A DNA stretch of 43,079 bases, taken from Propionibacteriaceae bacterium UBA6122 (GTDB taxonomy: Bacteria > Actinomycetota > Actinomycetes > Propionibacteriales > Propionibacteriaceae). The position numbers and the translations under genes are program-made. Shown here in pieces: positions 31,467 to 41,109 of this stretch. The stretch spans positions 1 to 43,079 of the forward strand of contig DIVW01000030.1 of assembly GCA_002428365.1 (NCBI GenBank). The letters are read 5' to 3'. The notes under the pieces are model-generated. The model worked only from the letters and a program-made list of their open reading frames with translations, was not told the DNA's origin and searched no databases. The first letter of the stretch is position 1, and each line of letters opens with the position of its first letter.

Positions 31467-31498
31467 GACCCACCGCGAGTTTGCGCCGCTGGGCCGCT

Positions 31499-31504
31499 TA
31501 GAAT
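31499..31504 (+). promoter_or_regulatory. -10 box TAGAAT for leaderless ftsY
   Basis: TAGAAT ends 6 nt before GTG 31511, with no Shine-Dalgarno sequence. Confidence 0.55.
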
Positions 31505-31510
31505 CCGTGC

Positions 31511-32659
31511 GTGGAGTTCTTCTGGATAATTCTTGGCGGCGTCGTGCTGGTGCTGCTGGTCGCTACGCTCACTATCGTTTTTGGCAAGCAGCGTGCGCTG
31601 CCGCCGTCCGATTCGACGCTGGAGCTTTCGCCGACCGAAACTGAGGCGTCCGACGGCGCTGCGGGGAGTCAGCCCAGTGCCGCTGCCCCTTCCGGAGACC
31701 TCGAGACCGAGTCGGGGTGGCCGGAGGCAGCCCCCGAGCCAGCCGCATCCAGACTCACTCGGCTGCGACGTCGGCTTTCGGCCAGCAACAACCCCTTGGC
31801 TCGCGGCCTGCTTTCGGTGCTGTCTGCCGACCGGCTGGACGCCGAGGCCTGGGACGACCTCGAAGCCACCCTGATCACCGCTGACCTCGGGGTGGGACCC
31901 ACCCAGGAGTTGATCACGGCGCTGCGCCGAGAACTTTCGATCGATGCGGGCTCGGATCGCGGCCGGGCCAAGCAGGTGCTGCGCACCGAACTACTGAGAC
32001 TGGTCGGCACTGAAGCCGACCGCAGCTTGCACATCAGCGGTGCCGATGGCGTGCCCGGGGTGGTGCTGGTGGTTGGGGTGAACGGCACCGGAAAGACCAC
32101 CACCGTCGGCAAGCTGGCCCGAGTACTGGTCTCTGAGGGCCACTCGGTGTTGTTAGCTGCGGCCGACACGTTCCGGGCGGCGGCGGCTGATCAGCTGCAG
32201 ACCTGGGGTTCTCGAGTCGGGGTGGAAGTGGTTCGCGGCCCCGAGGCTGGCGACCCGGCCTCGGTGGCCTTCGACGCGGTAGCCAAGGGCATCGCCGACG
32301 GAGTGGACGTGGTGGTGGTCGACACCGCCGGGCGGTTGCACACCAAGGCCGGACTGATGGACGAACTGGGCAAGATCAAACGGGTAATCGAGCGCAAAGC
32401 TCCGGTGACCGAGGTTTTGCTGCTGATCGATGCCACCACCGGTCAGAACGGACTTGCCCAAGCCAGGGTGTTCGCGGAGGTGGTGGAGGTTACCGGCATC
32501 GTGCTCTCCAAACTCGACGGGTCGGCCAAGGGTGGCATCGTCGTGCCAGTGCAGCGTGAGCTGGGGGTGCCGGTGAAGCTGATCGGGCTTGGTGAAGGGC
32601 CTGATGACCTGGCTCCGTTCGATCCCGAAGGCTTCGTAGACGCCCTCCTCGAGGAGTGA
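31511..32659 (+). CDS. ftsY: Signal recognition particle receptor FtsY
   Basis: FtsY is the membrane receptor GTPase that docks the SRP-ribosome complex. The 382-aa protein has an N-terminal transmembrane helix (residues 4-24), as in actinobacteria, and a short acidic linker (about 25-90). The N domain is followed by the G domain, with G1 GVNGTGKTT from residue 189, AADTFRAAAADQL, DTAGRLHTK and LSKLDGSAKGG. GLGEGPDDLAPF closes it. The start follows a leaderless promoter; the TGA overlaps the next gene region. Its partner Ffh is encoded about 550 bp downstream. Confidence 0.96.
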   Translation: MEFFWIILGGVVLVLLVATLTIVFGKQRALPPSDSTLELSPTETEASDGAAGSQPSAAAPSGDLETESGWPEAAPEPAASRLTRLRRRLSASNNPLARGLLSVLSADRLDAEAWDDLEATLITADLGVGPTQELITALRRELSIDAGSDRGRAKQVLRTELLRLVGTEADRSLHISGADGVPGVVLVVGVNGTGKTTTVGKLARVLVSEGHSVLLAAADTFRAAAADQLQTWGSRVGVEVVRGPEAGDPASVAFDAVAKGIADGVDVVVVDTAGRLHTKAGLMDELGKIKRVIERKAPVTEVLLLIDATTGQNGLAQARVFAEVVEVTGIVLSKLDGSAKGGIVVPVQRELGVPVKLIGLGEGPDDLAPFDPEGFVDALLEE

Positions 32660-32661
32660 CG

Positions 32662-33150
32662 GTGCAAGTCCGTGACGCTGAACCCAGTGACCTGCCAGCA
32701 ATCCTGGAGATCTACAACGAGGCGGTGGCCAACACCACCGCCAGCTGGGACTACGAACCCTGGACGCCGGTGCAGCACGCCGATTGGTATGCCCACAAGG
32801 TAGAAGGCGGATTCCCGCTGCTGGTCGCCGAGGACGACGGCGTGGTGGTGGGTTATGCGACCTATTCGGCGTTCCGAGAGAAGATCGGCTACGCCCTCAC
32901 TCGAGAGCACAGCGTCTATCTGTCGCCGGACGCCCGGGGCCGTGGCATCGGAAAGTTGCTCATGGTCGGACTCATCGAGTTGGCTCGCCGCGACGGCGTC
33001 CACGTGCTCGTCGGGGCGCTGAGTGCCGACAATGAGGCCTCGATTCGGCTGCATGAATCGCTCGGTTTCACCGAGGTAGGCCGGCTGCCGCAGACTGGGC
33101 GAAAGTTCGGCCGCTGGCTGGATCTCGTCTACGTGCAGCTGGTGTTGTAG
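32662..33150 (+). CDS. GNAT acetyltransferase, PAT/MnaT-like
   Basis: This 162-aa protein resembles the phosphinothricin/methionine-sulfoximine acetyltransferase group. VQVRDAEPSDLPAILEIYNEAV, the conserved TTASWDYEPWT, ending with EHSVYLSPDARGRGIGKLLM (acetyl-CoA loop RGRGIG). HVLVGALSADNEASIRLHESLGF and GRWLDLVYVQ follow. Real substrates in this group are small amino-acid analogues or amines; none is proven here. GTG 32662 has GAGGAG 5 nt upstream. GTG 32656 overlaps the ftsY TGA as GTGA and is an alternative. It is probably co-transcribed with ftsY. Confidence 0.87.
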   Translation: MQVRDAEPSDLPAILEIYNEAVANTTASWDYEPWTPVQHADWYAHKVEGGFPLLVAEDDGVVVGYATYSAFREKIGYALTREHSVYLSPDARGRGIGKLLMVGLIELARRDGVHVLVGALSADNEASIRLHESLGFTEVGRLPQTGRKFGRWLDLVYVQLVL

Positions 33151-33176
33151 CGAAACACCGCCGCTTTCCCCGCCGG

Positions 33177-33182
33177 TAGTAT
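33177..33182 (+). promoter_or_regulatory. Candidate -10 box TAGTAT for ffh
   Basis: TAGTAT lies 33 nt before the ffh TTG. It would give a leader of about 27 nt containing AGGGAT near the start. No clear -35 box. Confidence 0.4.
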
Positions 33183-33215
33183 GTGCTTCCGGCCCAATCC
33201 AGCGTTAGGGATCTC

Positions 33216-34793
<1,578 letters not shown>

Positions 34794-34951
34794 GTCTCTC
34801 CTCGCGGCTGGGCTAGGTGGGCAGCGGAATCAGCGCAAACGAGTTGGCGCTTCGGTGTTACCTATTGACCTCTGCTGGCCAGTTACAGGTGGAATGCTCA
34901 TCTCTAGCGGGCCGCCATCGGTGGCCAAGGTGAGCCCCTAGGGAGGCCGCT

Positions 34952-35500
34952 GTGGGGGCGAATGCTCAGCAGGCGGGGTCGGCGGCAGCATCGGTTGCTG
35001 CGCTCGACCCGCTCGATGCCCACGGCGTGGTGGTGCGCTATGAGCGGATGGTCTACGGGATCGCACTGAGCCACACCCAATGCCGCGGGGACGCTGACGA
35101 CGTCTTTCAGGAGGTCTTCCTTGCCTATCATCGGCGCCAGCCGGCCTGCCGTAGCGAGGAGCACCGCAAAGCCTGGTTGATCACCACGGCCCTCAACTGT
35201 GCACGCCAGTTGGCCGGCAGTTCGTGGCGCACCAGGATCGTGCCGTTAACCGCCGATGTTCGCGACTCCACGCCGCAGCAATTTGAGTTCGCGACTCTGG
35301 AGCAGAACATGCTGTTCGCCGCACTGCGGGCATTGCCGCCGTCCTATCGGGCGGTGCTTTACCTCTTCTACTTCGAAGACCTCCCGATCGCGCAGGTCGC
35401 TGAGGCGCTGGATCTGTCGGCGGCGACGGTGAAGATGCGGCTTTCTCGGGGCAGGCGTTTGATGCGAGACCGACTCACTGGAGGTGTGTTCGATGAATGA
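34952..35500 (+). CDS. ECF-type RNA polymerase sigma factor
   Basis: The 182-aa protein has sigma region 2 (MVYGIALSHTQCRGDADDVFQEVFLAYHRR) and region 4 (LRALPPSYRAVLYLFYFEDLPIAQVAEAL with the HTH SAATVKMRLSRGRRLM). It lacks regions 1 and 3, typical of extracytoplasmic-function sigmas. A Gly/Ala-rich N-terminus of about 25 residues precedes region 2. The GTG has AGGGAGG as ribosome-binding site. The stop overlaps the next gene by 8 bp, so a membrane-anchored beta-propeller protein is made in step with it and is the likely regulator. The 158-bp upstream spacer holds TTGACC (34865-34870) but no convincing promoter pair. Confidence 0.9.
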   Translation: MGANAQQAGSAAASVAALDPLDAHGVVVRYERMVYGIALSHTQCRGDADDVFQEVFLAYHRRQPACRSEEHRKAWLITTALNCARQLAGSSWRTRIVPLTADVRDSTPQQFEFATLEQNMLFAALRALPPSYRAVLYLFYFEDLPIAQVAEALDLSAATVKMRLSRGRRLMRDRLTGGVFDE

Positions 35501-37505
35501 TGAAATCTTCGCCGCGATGGTTGAGCAAATGCGCCCGGAGCAGTCGGTGCTAGCGGAACTGCGAACCCAGATCGATGCGGAAAGCCCCGCTGAGCCGGAC
35601 GGCGGCACTGCCACGGGCCAGGGCAAGCACGCTCATCCGCGTTGGTGGCTGGCGCTAGCCGCCGCCGTGCTGGCGGTGGCATTGGTGGTGCCTGCGCTGA
35701 GCGGTGGTTGGCCCGGGGCTCCGGGCGCCTCCACCGTGGAGTCCGACGCCAACACGGTGACGGCGGCCGACTACGCCACCTTGTACCGGGCCGTTTCGGA
35801 CTCAGCGGCGAAGTGGACCGGCAGCGATGATGTCATCTTGGGGGACAGTTCCACTTCGAGGGCGGAGTATGGTCCGTCCCCGACGTCCTCGAGCGGGAAG
35901 ACGAACGTCCAGATCGAAGGGATCGACGAGGGCGACATCGTCAAGAGCGACGGTCGCTTCATCTACGTGGCCACCGGGAAGCAGGTCGCCATCATCGCCG
36001 CGGACGGTGACCAGACCCGCGAGCTCGGCCGCATCGACACCGCCATTGGTGGGGCGGGCAAACCGAGCCAGGCCCAGAACAGCTTGCAGGGACCGGTGGT
36101 GGAGTTGGTGTTGCGCGGCTCCACGCTGGTAGTGCTGGTCATTGAGTACCGGCCGCGGGTTTCCGCGCTGCCCAGCGGATTCCCGGGGACGCGTGGACCC
36201 ACCTACCTGCCCCTGGACGCGGCCCTCACCAAAGCGTTGATCTATGACGTCGCCGATCCGGCGGCGCCGCGCTATCTCACCAGCTTGGGTCAAAGCGGAG
36301 CGCTGGTCACCACTCGGCTTGCCGGTGATCTCCTCTATGTGGTGACTGAATATCTGATCGCCGACAAGGACTCGATGAAACCTGACGATCCGCAAACCTT
36401 CGTGCCGGTACTCACTCAGGACGAAGCGGTCAGCGCGGCCAAACCGGCCGACTGCGGGATCATGCCGGCGCCGGACGGCCCGCGCTACGCCGTGGTGAGC
36501 AGCATCGATCTGGGCAGTCGCGCCCGGGTGGATACCGAGTCGGTTTTCGGTGGGTCGGCCACCGTCTTCATGAGCGTCGACAACCTCTACCTGGCCGCTG
36601 CGCAATGGAACGCATCGAAGGCTGAGGTCGCCAAGGCCGGGGCTCCGAAAGACCTGGAGCAGGGGAGCGTCACGCATCTGGCCCGAATCGCCATCGACGC
36701 CGGGAAGCTCACCTTGGCGGCGCAGGGGGCAGTGCCGGGCACGGTGCTCAACCAGTTCGCCCTGGACGAGTACGACGGGAAATTGCGGGTGGTCACCAGC
36801 ATGGAGGGGCAGAATCGGCAGCATCGCTGGGAGCAGCGCGCCGCACTATTCGTCCTCGGACCGAATCTGAAGGCCGTCGGCTCAATCTCGTCGCTGGCTA
36901 AAGGTGAGACGGTTCAATCGGTGCGGTTCGCCGGACCGGTGGGTTATGTGGTGACCTTCAAGCAAGTCGACCCGCTGTTCGCGATCGATCTGAGCGATCC
37001 GGCCAAGCCACGGGTGCTGAGCGCTTTGAAGATCCCTGGCTTCAGCACCTACCTGCACCCCTGGGGCGATGGCGATCTACTCGGTCTGGGCCACAGCGCC
37101 AACGCAAAGGGTCAGCAAACAGGTCTGAAGCTGTCCATGTTCGACGTGACCGACCCGCTCGCGGTGAGCGAAAGTGCGTCCTTGCCCATTCGTGGAGACG
37201 ACTCCGAAGCTCTGGCCGAGCACAAGGCCGTCCTGGTCGATACCGGCAGCGGACTGATCGGATTCCCGATCACCTCGTGGTCGGCAGAAAAGCTGAAGCT
37301 GAGCTATGCGGTGTATCGGTATTCGCCGGGGAGCGGCTTCGCGCTGGCGAAGAAGATCACCCTCAGCTCGTCCGCCGAGCCTCAGACCGCTGGCGTTCGT
37401 GGACTGCTGATCGGTGATCACCTCTACCTCGCCACCGCTGATTCGGTGACCAGTTACCGCAGCGACTCCTTCCAAGCTGTGGCGAAGGTGTCCCTGGGCC
37501 GTTGA
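35493..37505 (+). CDS. Membrane-anchored beta-propeller domain protein (PF09826 type), likely sigma regulator
   Basis: This is a 670-aa protein. Residues 1-50 are a short cytoplasmic stretch (MNDEIFAAMVEQMRPEQSVL), 51-70 a transmembrane helix (WWLALAAAVLAVALVVPALS), and the rest is predicted outside. TNVQIEGIDEGDIVKSD (137-153) is the hallmark of the secreted beta-propeller family PF09826. Repeated strands such as YVATGKQVAIIAADG and GPVGYVVTFKQVDPLFAIDLSDPAKPRVLSAL follow. No classical anti-sigma (RsgI-N, ZAS) domain is recognised in the 50-residue tail. ATG 35493 has GGAGG 8 nt upstream, inside the sigma gene. A role as anti-sigma or sensor is inferred from coupling only. Confidence 0.8.
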   Translation: MNDEIFAAMVEQMRPEQSVLAELRTQIDAESPAEPDGGTATGQGKHAHPRWWLALAAAVLAVALVVPALSGGWPGAPGASTVESDANTVTAADYATLYRAVSDSAAKWTGSDDVILGDSSTSRAEYGPSPTSSSGKTNVQIEGIDEGDIVKSDGRFIYVATGKQVAIIAADGDQTRELGRIDTAIGGAGKPSQAQNSLQGPVVELVLRGSTLVVLVIEYRPRVSALPSGFPGTRGPTYLPLDAALTKALIYDVADPAAPRYLTSLGQSGALVTTRLAGDLLYVVTEYLIADKDSMKPDDPQTFVPVLTQDEAVSAAKPADCGIMPAPDGPRYAVVSSIDLGSRARVDTESVFGGSATVFMSVDNLYLAAAQWNASKAEVAKAGAPKDLEQGSVTHLARIAIDAGKLTLAAQGAVPGTVLNQFALDEYDGKLRVVTSMEGQNRQHRWEQRAALFVLGPNLKAVGSISSLAKGETVQSVRFAGPVGYVVTFKQVDPLFAIDLSDPAKPRVLSALKIPGFSTYLHPWGDGDLLGLGHSANAKGQQTGLKLSMFDVTDPLAVSESASLPIRGDDSEALAEHKAVLVDTGSGLIGFPITSWSAEKLKLSYAVYRYSPGSGFALAKKITLSSSAEPQTAGVRGLLIGDHLYLATADSVTSYRSDSFQAVAKVSLGR

Positions 37506-37537
37506 ACTGCGGGGGTCCCTTTGCTGGGCGAATCCGC

Positions 37538-37543
37538 TAACCT
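37538..37543 (+). promoter_or_regulatory. -10 box TAACCT for the leaderless amidohydrolase gene
   Basis: TAACCT ends 7 nt before ATG 37551, without a Shine-Dalgarno sequence. Confidence 0.5.
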
Positions 37544-37550
37544 CCCGACC

Positions 37551-38723
37551 ATGGATCAGCAGCACGCTCCGCTGGGCTTGGGCGGACCCGAGTTCTTCGC
37601 CCACTCCCACGGTGTCGCAGCACCTTCCGGCCCTCTCCACACGGGGGCGCTCCACCTACACGGGGCGATCCTCCCCGATGGTGAGGTCGGTGAGCTGTGG
37701 GTCGTTGATGGCGTGCTGCGCACTGAACCGGTAGCCGATGCGGTGACTGTGTGTCGTGGCGCCTGGATCATGCCAGGACTGGTGGACGCGCATTGCCACG
37801 TCGGGCTGGGCCCGCACGGGCCGATAGCCAATGAAGTCGCCGAAGCCCAAGCGGTCACCGATCGGGAGGCCGGCACCTTGCTGATCCGCGACGCCGGGTC
37901 GCCGATCGATACCCGTTGGATCGATGATCGCAATGACCTGCCGCGGATCATTCGGGCCGGCCGGCACATCGCCCGTACCAAGCGTTACCTGCGCGACTAC
38001 GCCAACGAAGTCGAACCCGAAGAACTCATCGACGAGGTGGCTCGCCAGGCAGTCGTCGGTGATGGCTGGGTGAAACTGGTGGGGGACTGGATCGACCGCG
38101 ACAGCGGCGACCTTGGCCCACTGTGGCCAGCCGAGGTGGCAACCGCAGCCATCGCCAAGGCCCACGAGCTCGGAGCTCGGGTGACGGCACACTGCTTCGG
38201 GGAAGAATCGGTGCAGCAACTGGTTCGCGCTGGCATCGACGGCATCGAGCACGGCACCGGCCTGGATCCGGCAACGATCGAGTTGATGGCCGCCCGGGGG
38301 GTGGCGCTGGTGCCCACCATGATCAATCTGGAGAACTTCCCGGCCTTCGCTGATGCCGGCGAGGAGAAGTTCCCGCGGTATGCCGCCCACATGCGTGACC
38401 TGTATGAGCGCCGCTACCAGACCCTAGGGGCCGCTGTGGAGGCTGGCGTGCCAGTTTTCGCCGGGACGGATGCTGGCGGCACCATCCCGCACGGTCTGAT
38501 TGCCGCCGAGGTGGAATTGCTGGCCAAGCTTGGCGGAGTCGACTTCGCATTGGGCGCTGCCTCCTGGCGGGCCAGAAAGTGGCTGGGCGCGCCGGAATTA
38601 GCTGATGGCCAGTGGGCTGATCTGGTGGTCTACGCCGCCGATCCGAGGCGTGAGGTGGCCGTCCTCGCCCACCCGGAGCTGGTGATCCTGCGCGGTCGAG
38701 TGGTGGCCGGACCGGTTGGCTGA
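37551..38723 (+). CDS. Amidohydrolase family protein
   Basis: This 390-aa metal-dependent hydrolase has the imidazolonepropionase/prolidase-like layout. A small beta-sandwich is formed by the two ends, and the TIM barrel carries DAHCHVG (D79, H81, H83). A lysine at 175 (WVKLVGDW) is a carboxylated-Lys candidate. RVTAHCFG, GIEHGTGL and GTDAGG give the later metal and catalytic residues. The substrate is unknown. A gene of this family next to ffh is also found in other actinobacteria, so it is a conserved neighbour with no assigned role. ATG 37551 fits a leaderless transcript. Confidence 0.85.
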   Translation: MDQQHAPLGLGGPEFFAHSHGVAAPSGPLHTGALHLHGAILPDGEVGELWVVDGVLRTEPVADAVTVCRGAWIMPGLVDAHCHVGLGPHGPIANEVAEAQAVTDREAGTLLIRDAGSPIDTRWIDDRNDLPRIIRAGRHIARTKRYLRDYANEVEPEELIDEVARQAVVGDGWVKLVGDWIDRDSGDLGPLWPAEVATAAIAKAHELGARVTAHCFGEESVQQLVRAGIDGIEHGTGLDPATIELMAARGVALVPTMINLENFPAFADAGEEKFPRYAAHMRDLYERRYQTLGAAVEAGVPVFAGTDAGGTIPHGLIAAEVELLAKLGGVDFALGAASWRARKWLGAPELADGQWADLVVYAADPRREVAVLAHPELVILRGRVVAGPVG

Positions 38724-38763
38724 GCCTTCGGGGTGCCGATGGTGGGTGCGTAGACGGCGCCGG

Positions 38764-38794
38764 TTCGCTCAAGGTGGTGCCGGTCTGGCAGAAT
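38764..38794 (+). promoter_or_regulatory. Candidate rpsP promoter
   Basis: TTCGCT (38764-38769), 19 bp, then CAGAAT (38789-38794) lie in the 225-bp spacer before rpsP. The leader would be about 150 nt. The rest of the spacer holds no recognisable gene. Confidence 0.35.
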
Positions 38795-38948
38795 GGCCTG
38801 CGCATCTGTGCCGTGGCGCCCTCTCTCGTGTCCGCGTGCATTTGATCCATCCGGGTTCGTTCGTCGTTGCCCCACAGCGCCGACCGGAACCACCCGTTCG
38901 GGCCGGTGACGTTACCGGTCCTAGTTCTGCACAGGAGAAACCACACCC

Positions 38949-39434
38949 GTGGCTGTCAAAATTCGACTGAAGCGGCTCGGCAAGATCCGCTCACCTCACT
39001 ACCGCATTGTCGTCATGGATGCCCGCGCCAAGCGGGACGGCCGGGCGATCGAGGAAATCGGCCTCTACCACCCGAAGAACGACCCGTCGGTAATCAGGGT
39101 CAACTCCGAGCGGGCCCAGTACTGGCTAGGCGTTGGTGCCCAGCCCACTGAAGCTGTCGTTGCGATCTTCAAGCGCACCGGCGATTGGCAGAAGTTCAGC
39201 GGCGACACCAGCCCGTCCGGTGTCGACCCGCAGCCGCCGCGTCCAGACAAGGTGGCCATCTTCAATGCCGCCCTGGCTGAGGCCGACGACCAGCCAGCCA
39301 CTTCAGCCATCTCGAAGGCGAAGAAGGGCAAGAAGGCCGAAGCTGAGGAAGTCGGCGAGGCTGCTGTTGAAGCTCCCGCCGCGGTCGAGGCTCCGGCTGA
39401 GGCTGAAGCCCCGGCAAAGGCTGAAGAGGCCTGA
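38949..39434 (+). CDS. rpsP: 30S ribosomal protein S16
   Basis: S16 stabilises the 5' domain of 16S rRNA. AVKIRLKRLGKIRSPHYRIVVMDARAKRDGR and IEEIGLYHPKNDP are the family core, within about the first 85 residues. The protein is 161 aa because of a C-terminal Ala/Glu/Pro/Lys-rich extension (from about 110, with AEAPAKAEEA at the end), seen in several actinobacteria. The GTG has a CAGGAGAAA ribosome-binding site. khpA starts 2 nt after its stop. Confidence 0.96.
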   Translation: MAVKIRLKRLGKIRSPHYRIVVMDARAKRDGRAIEEIGLYHPKNDPSVIRVNSERAQYWLGVGAQPTEAVVAIFKRTGDWQKFSGDTSPSGVDPQPPRPDKVAIFNAALAEADDQPATSAISKAKKGKKAEAEEVGEAAVEAPAAVEAPAEAEAPAKAEEA

Positions 39435-39436
39435 CG

Positions 39437-39691
39437 GTGCTTACCGACGCACTGGAGCACCTGGTTCGTGGCCTGGTGCCCAACCCGGATGATGTCCGGG
39501 TGCGGGAGTATGACCGTGGGCGCGTCCGCACCATTGAGGTGCGGGTGCATCCAGAAGACATCGGCAAGGTCATCGGTCGTCAGGGCCGCACCGCAAGCGC
39601 GTTGCGTACCGTGATCGCCGCCCTGGCCGGACGAGAGCAGGTTCGCATCGATTTCGTCGATGTCGACCGGCAGACCCGTCGTCGTCGCTGA
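39437..39691 (+). CDS. khpA: KH-domain RNA-binding protein KhpA
   Basis: KhpA is a one-KH-domain RNA-binding protein that partners KhpB in several Gram-positives, affecting division and cell-wall genes. The 84-aa protein contains the GxxG loop GKVIGRQGRTASALRTVI and ends in a basic RQTRRRR tail. It starts with GTG 2 nt after rpsP, a conserved pairing (rpsP-khpA-rimM-trmD). A hairpin follows before rimM, so it may be the end of a sub-operon. Confidence 0.92.
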   Translation: MLTDALEHLVRGLVPNPDDVRVREYDRGRVRTIEVRVHPEDIGKVIGRQGRTASALRTVIAALAGREQVRIDFVDVDRQTRRRR

Positions 39692-39720
39692 ATAGCAGCT
39701 CCCTTCGGGGGGCCCCATCT

Positions 39721-39752
39721 ACCGCCCCGTCCGCAGCATGCGGCGGGGCGGT
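39721..39752 (+). terminator. Hairpin between khpA and rimM
   Basis: ACCGCCCC (39721-39728) pairs with 39745-39752, with an inner CCGC/GCGG stem. CGGTATTT follows. It may attenuate or process read-through into rimM. Confidence 0.6.
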
Positions 39753-39771
39753 CGGTATTTATGGAGGTCAG

Positions 39772-40284
39772 ATGAGCCAGCTAGTGGTCGTAGGCGTGGT
39801 CGGTCGTCCGCACGGGCTGCGGGGCGAGGTAACGGTGCGTCCTCACACCGATCAGGTCGAGGAACGGTTTGCCAATGGCGCGCAGTTCGCCTTCGAGGGG
39901 CGCCAACTCACGGTGGCCAGCCACAGTTGGACCCAGGGGCGGCTGGTGGTCGGCTTTGCTGGCGTAACTGACCGTTCCGGGGCTGAAGACCTGCGGGGCG
40001 TGGAGCTATGGGCCGAGGCCAGCCAGGCAGAACTCGGCGAAGATGAGTTTCACGACACTGTGCTGGTGGGTTTGGCGGCCGTTGATCCCGCCGGGCAACA
40101 CCTTGGCGAAGTGATCGGGGTTCAACACCATCCCGCCCAGGATCTACTGGTGGTGCGAACCCCCGCCGGCGAGCGGCTGGTCCCTTTCGTGAGCGAGCTG
40201 GTGCCCGAAGTGGATCCGCAGAGTCGGCGGCTGGTGATCAATCCAATTCCGGGGCTACTAAGTGAGGTGCCCGATGAGGATTGA
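39772..40284 (+). CDS. rimM: Ribosome maturation factor RimM
   Basis: RimM binds S19 in the 30S head and aids 16S processing. The 170-aa protein has the N-terminal VVGVVGRPHGLRGEVTVRPHTD motif and a C-terminal PRC-barrel (LGEVIGVQHHPAQDLLVV, LVPFVSELVPEVD). The ATG follows GGAGG. It overlaps trmD by 11 bp, so translation is coupled. Confidence 0.95.
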   Translation: MSQLVVVGVVGRPHGLRGEVTVRPHTDQVEERFANGAQFAFEGRQLTVASHSWTQGRLVVGFAGVTDRSGAEDLRGVELWAEASQAELGEDEFHDTVLVGLAAVDPAGQHLGEVIGVQHHPAQDLLVVRTPAGERLVPFVSELVPEVDPQSRRLVINPIPGLLSEVPDED

Positions 40285-40990
40285 CCTGATCAGCATCTTC
40301 CCTGACTATTTCGCGCCCTTGCAGCTGTCCTTGGTGGGCAAGGCGATCAGCACCGGTCTGGTGGAAGTTGGCGTCCACGATCTGCGCGATTGGACCCACG
40401 ATCGGCATCGGAGCGTTGACGACACCCCCTATGGCGGCGGTGCTGGCATGGTGATGAAGCCCGAGCCCTGGGGAGAGGCCATGGACGCCCTCGTCCCGGA
40501 CGGTGGGCCGACCCCGATCCTGGTGGTGCCGACCCCCGCTGGACAGCCGTTTCGGCAGGCCCTGGCCGCGGAGTTGGCTGAGGCCGACTGGCTGATGTTT
40601 GCCTGTGGCCGTTACGAGGGCATCGACGCCCGGGTGATGGAACACGCTCGGACGCGGCTGGTGGTCCGGGAGGTCAGCCTCGGTGATTACGTCCTCAACG
40701 GCGGCGAGGTGGCCGCTTTGGCGATCATCGAAGCGGTGGTGCGGCTGCTGCCGGGGGTGGTGGGCAATCCCGAGTCGCTGGTCGAGGAATCCCATGGGGC
40801 CGACCTGGACGGACTGCTGGAGTACCCGGTCTACACCAAACCCGCGTCCTGGAGGGGCCTGGAGGTGCCGCCGGTGCTGCTCAGCGGTCACCACGGGGAA
40901 GTGACCAAGTGGCGAGCCGAGCAGGCGCACCGGATCACTGCCGAGCGGCGTCCAGATCTCCTAAAGGGCCCTGAATTAGGAAACGTCTAG
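40274..40990 (+). CDS. trmD: tRNA (guanosine(37)-N1)-methyltransferase TrmD
   Basis: TrmD makes m1G37 in tRNA and prevents frameshifting. The 238-aa protein has MRIDLISIFPDYF, DTPYGGGAGMVMKPEP and the trefoil-knot SAM site (CGRYEGIDARV and SLGDYVLNGGE). GADLDGLLEYPVYTKP and LSGHHGEVTKWR follow. ATG 40274 matches the family start. rplS, which normally follows trmD, is missing; a 119-bp spacer leads to sdhC instead. Confidence 0.96.
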   Translation: MRIDLISIFPDYFAPLQLSLVGKAISTGLVEVGVHDLRDWTHDRHRSVDDTPYGGGAGMVMKPEPWGEAMDALVPDGGPTPILVVPTPAGQPFRQALAAELAEADWLMFACGRYEGIDARVMEHARTRLVVREVSLGDYVLNGGEVAALAIIEAVVRLLPGVVGNPESLVEESHGADLDGLLEYPVYTKPASWRGLEVPPVLLSGHHGEVTKWRAEQAHRITAERRPDLLKGPELGNV

Positions 40991-41096
40991 GTTTCAAAAT
41001 CATCCTATTAGGCCTAGCCGGGCCCGCTTCGTCCGCATTGTGAGACAGCTGAGTCGGCCATGTCTGCCCATGGGCCAAACACCGCCGCCAACTCAC

Positions 41097-41102
41097 TAGG
41101 GT
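41097..41102 (+). promoter_or_regulatory. -10 box TAGGGT for leaderless sdhC
   Basis: TAGGGT ends 7 nt before GTG 41110, with no Shine-Dalgarno sequence. GTG 41101 overlaps the box and is unlikely as a start. Confidence 0.5.
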
Positions 41103-41109
41103 GTGCACC

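Noticed and set aside
33183..33215. Upstream in-frame start for ffh
   Set aside because: The family N-terminus LFDTLSDRL begins at the TTG 33216 and the extra residues match nothing.
40991..41100. Attachment site or integrase trace after trmD
   Set aside because: Short TAGG/CCTA strings are present but no duplicated core, tRNA end or integrase.
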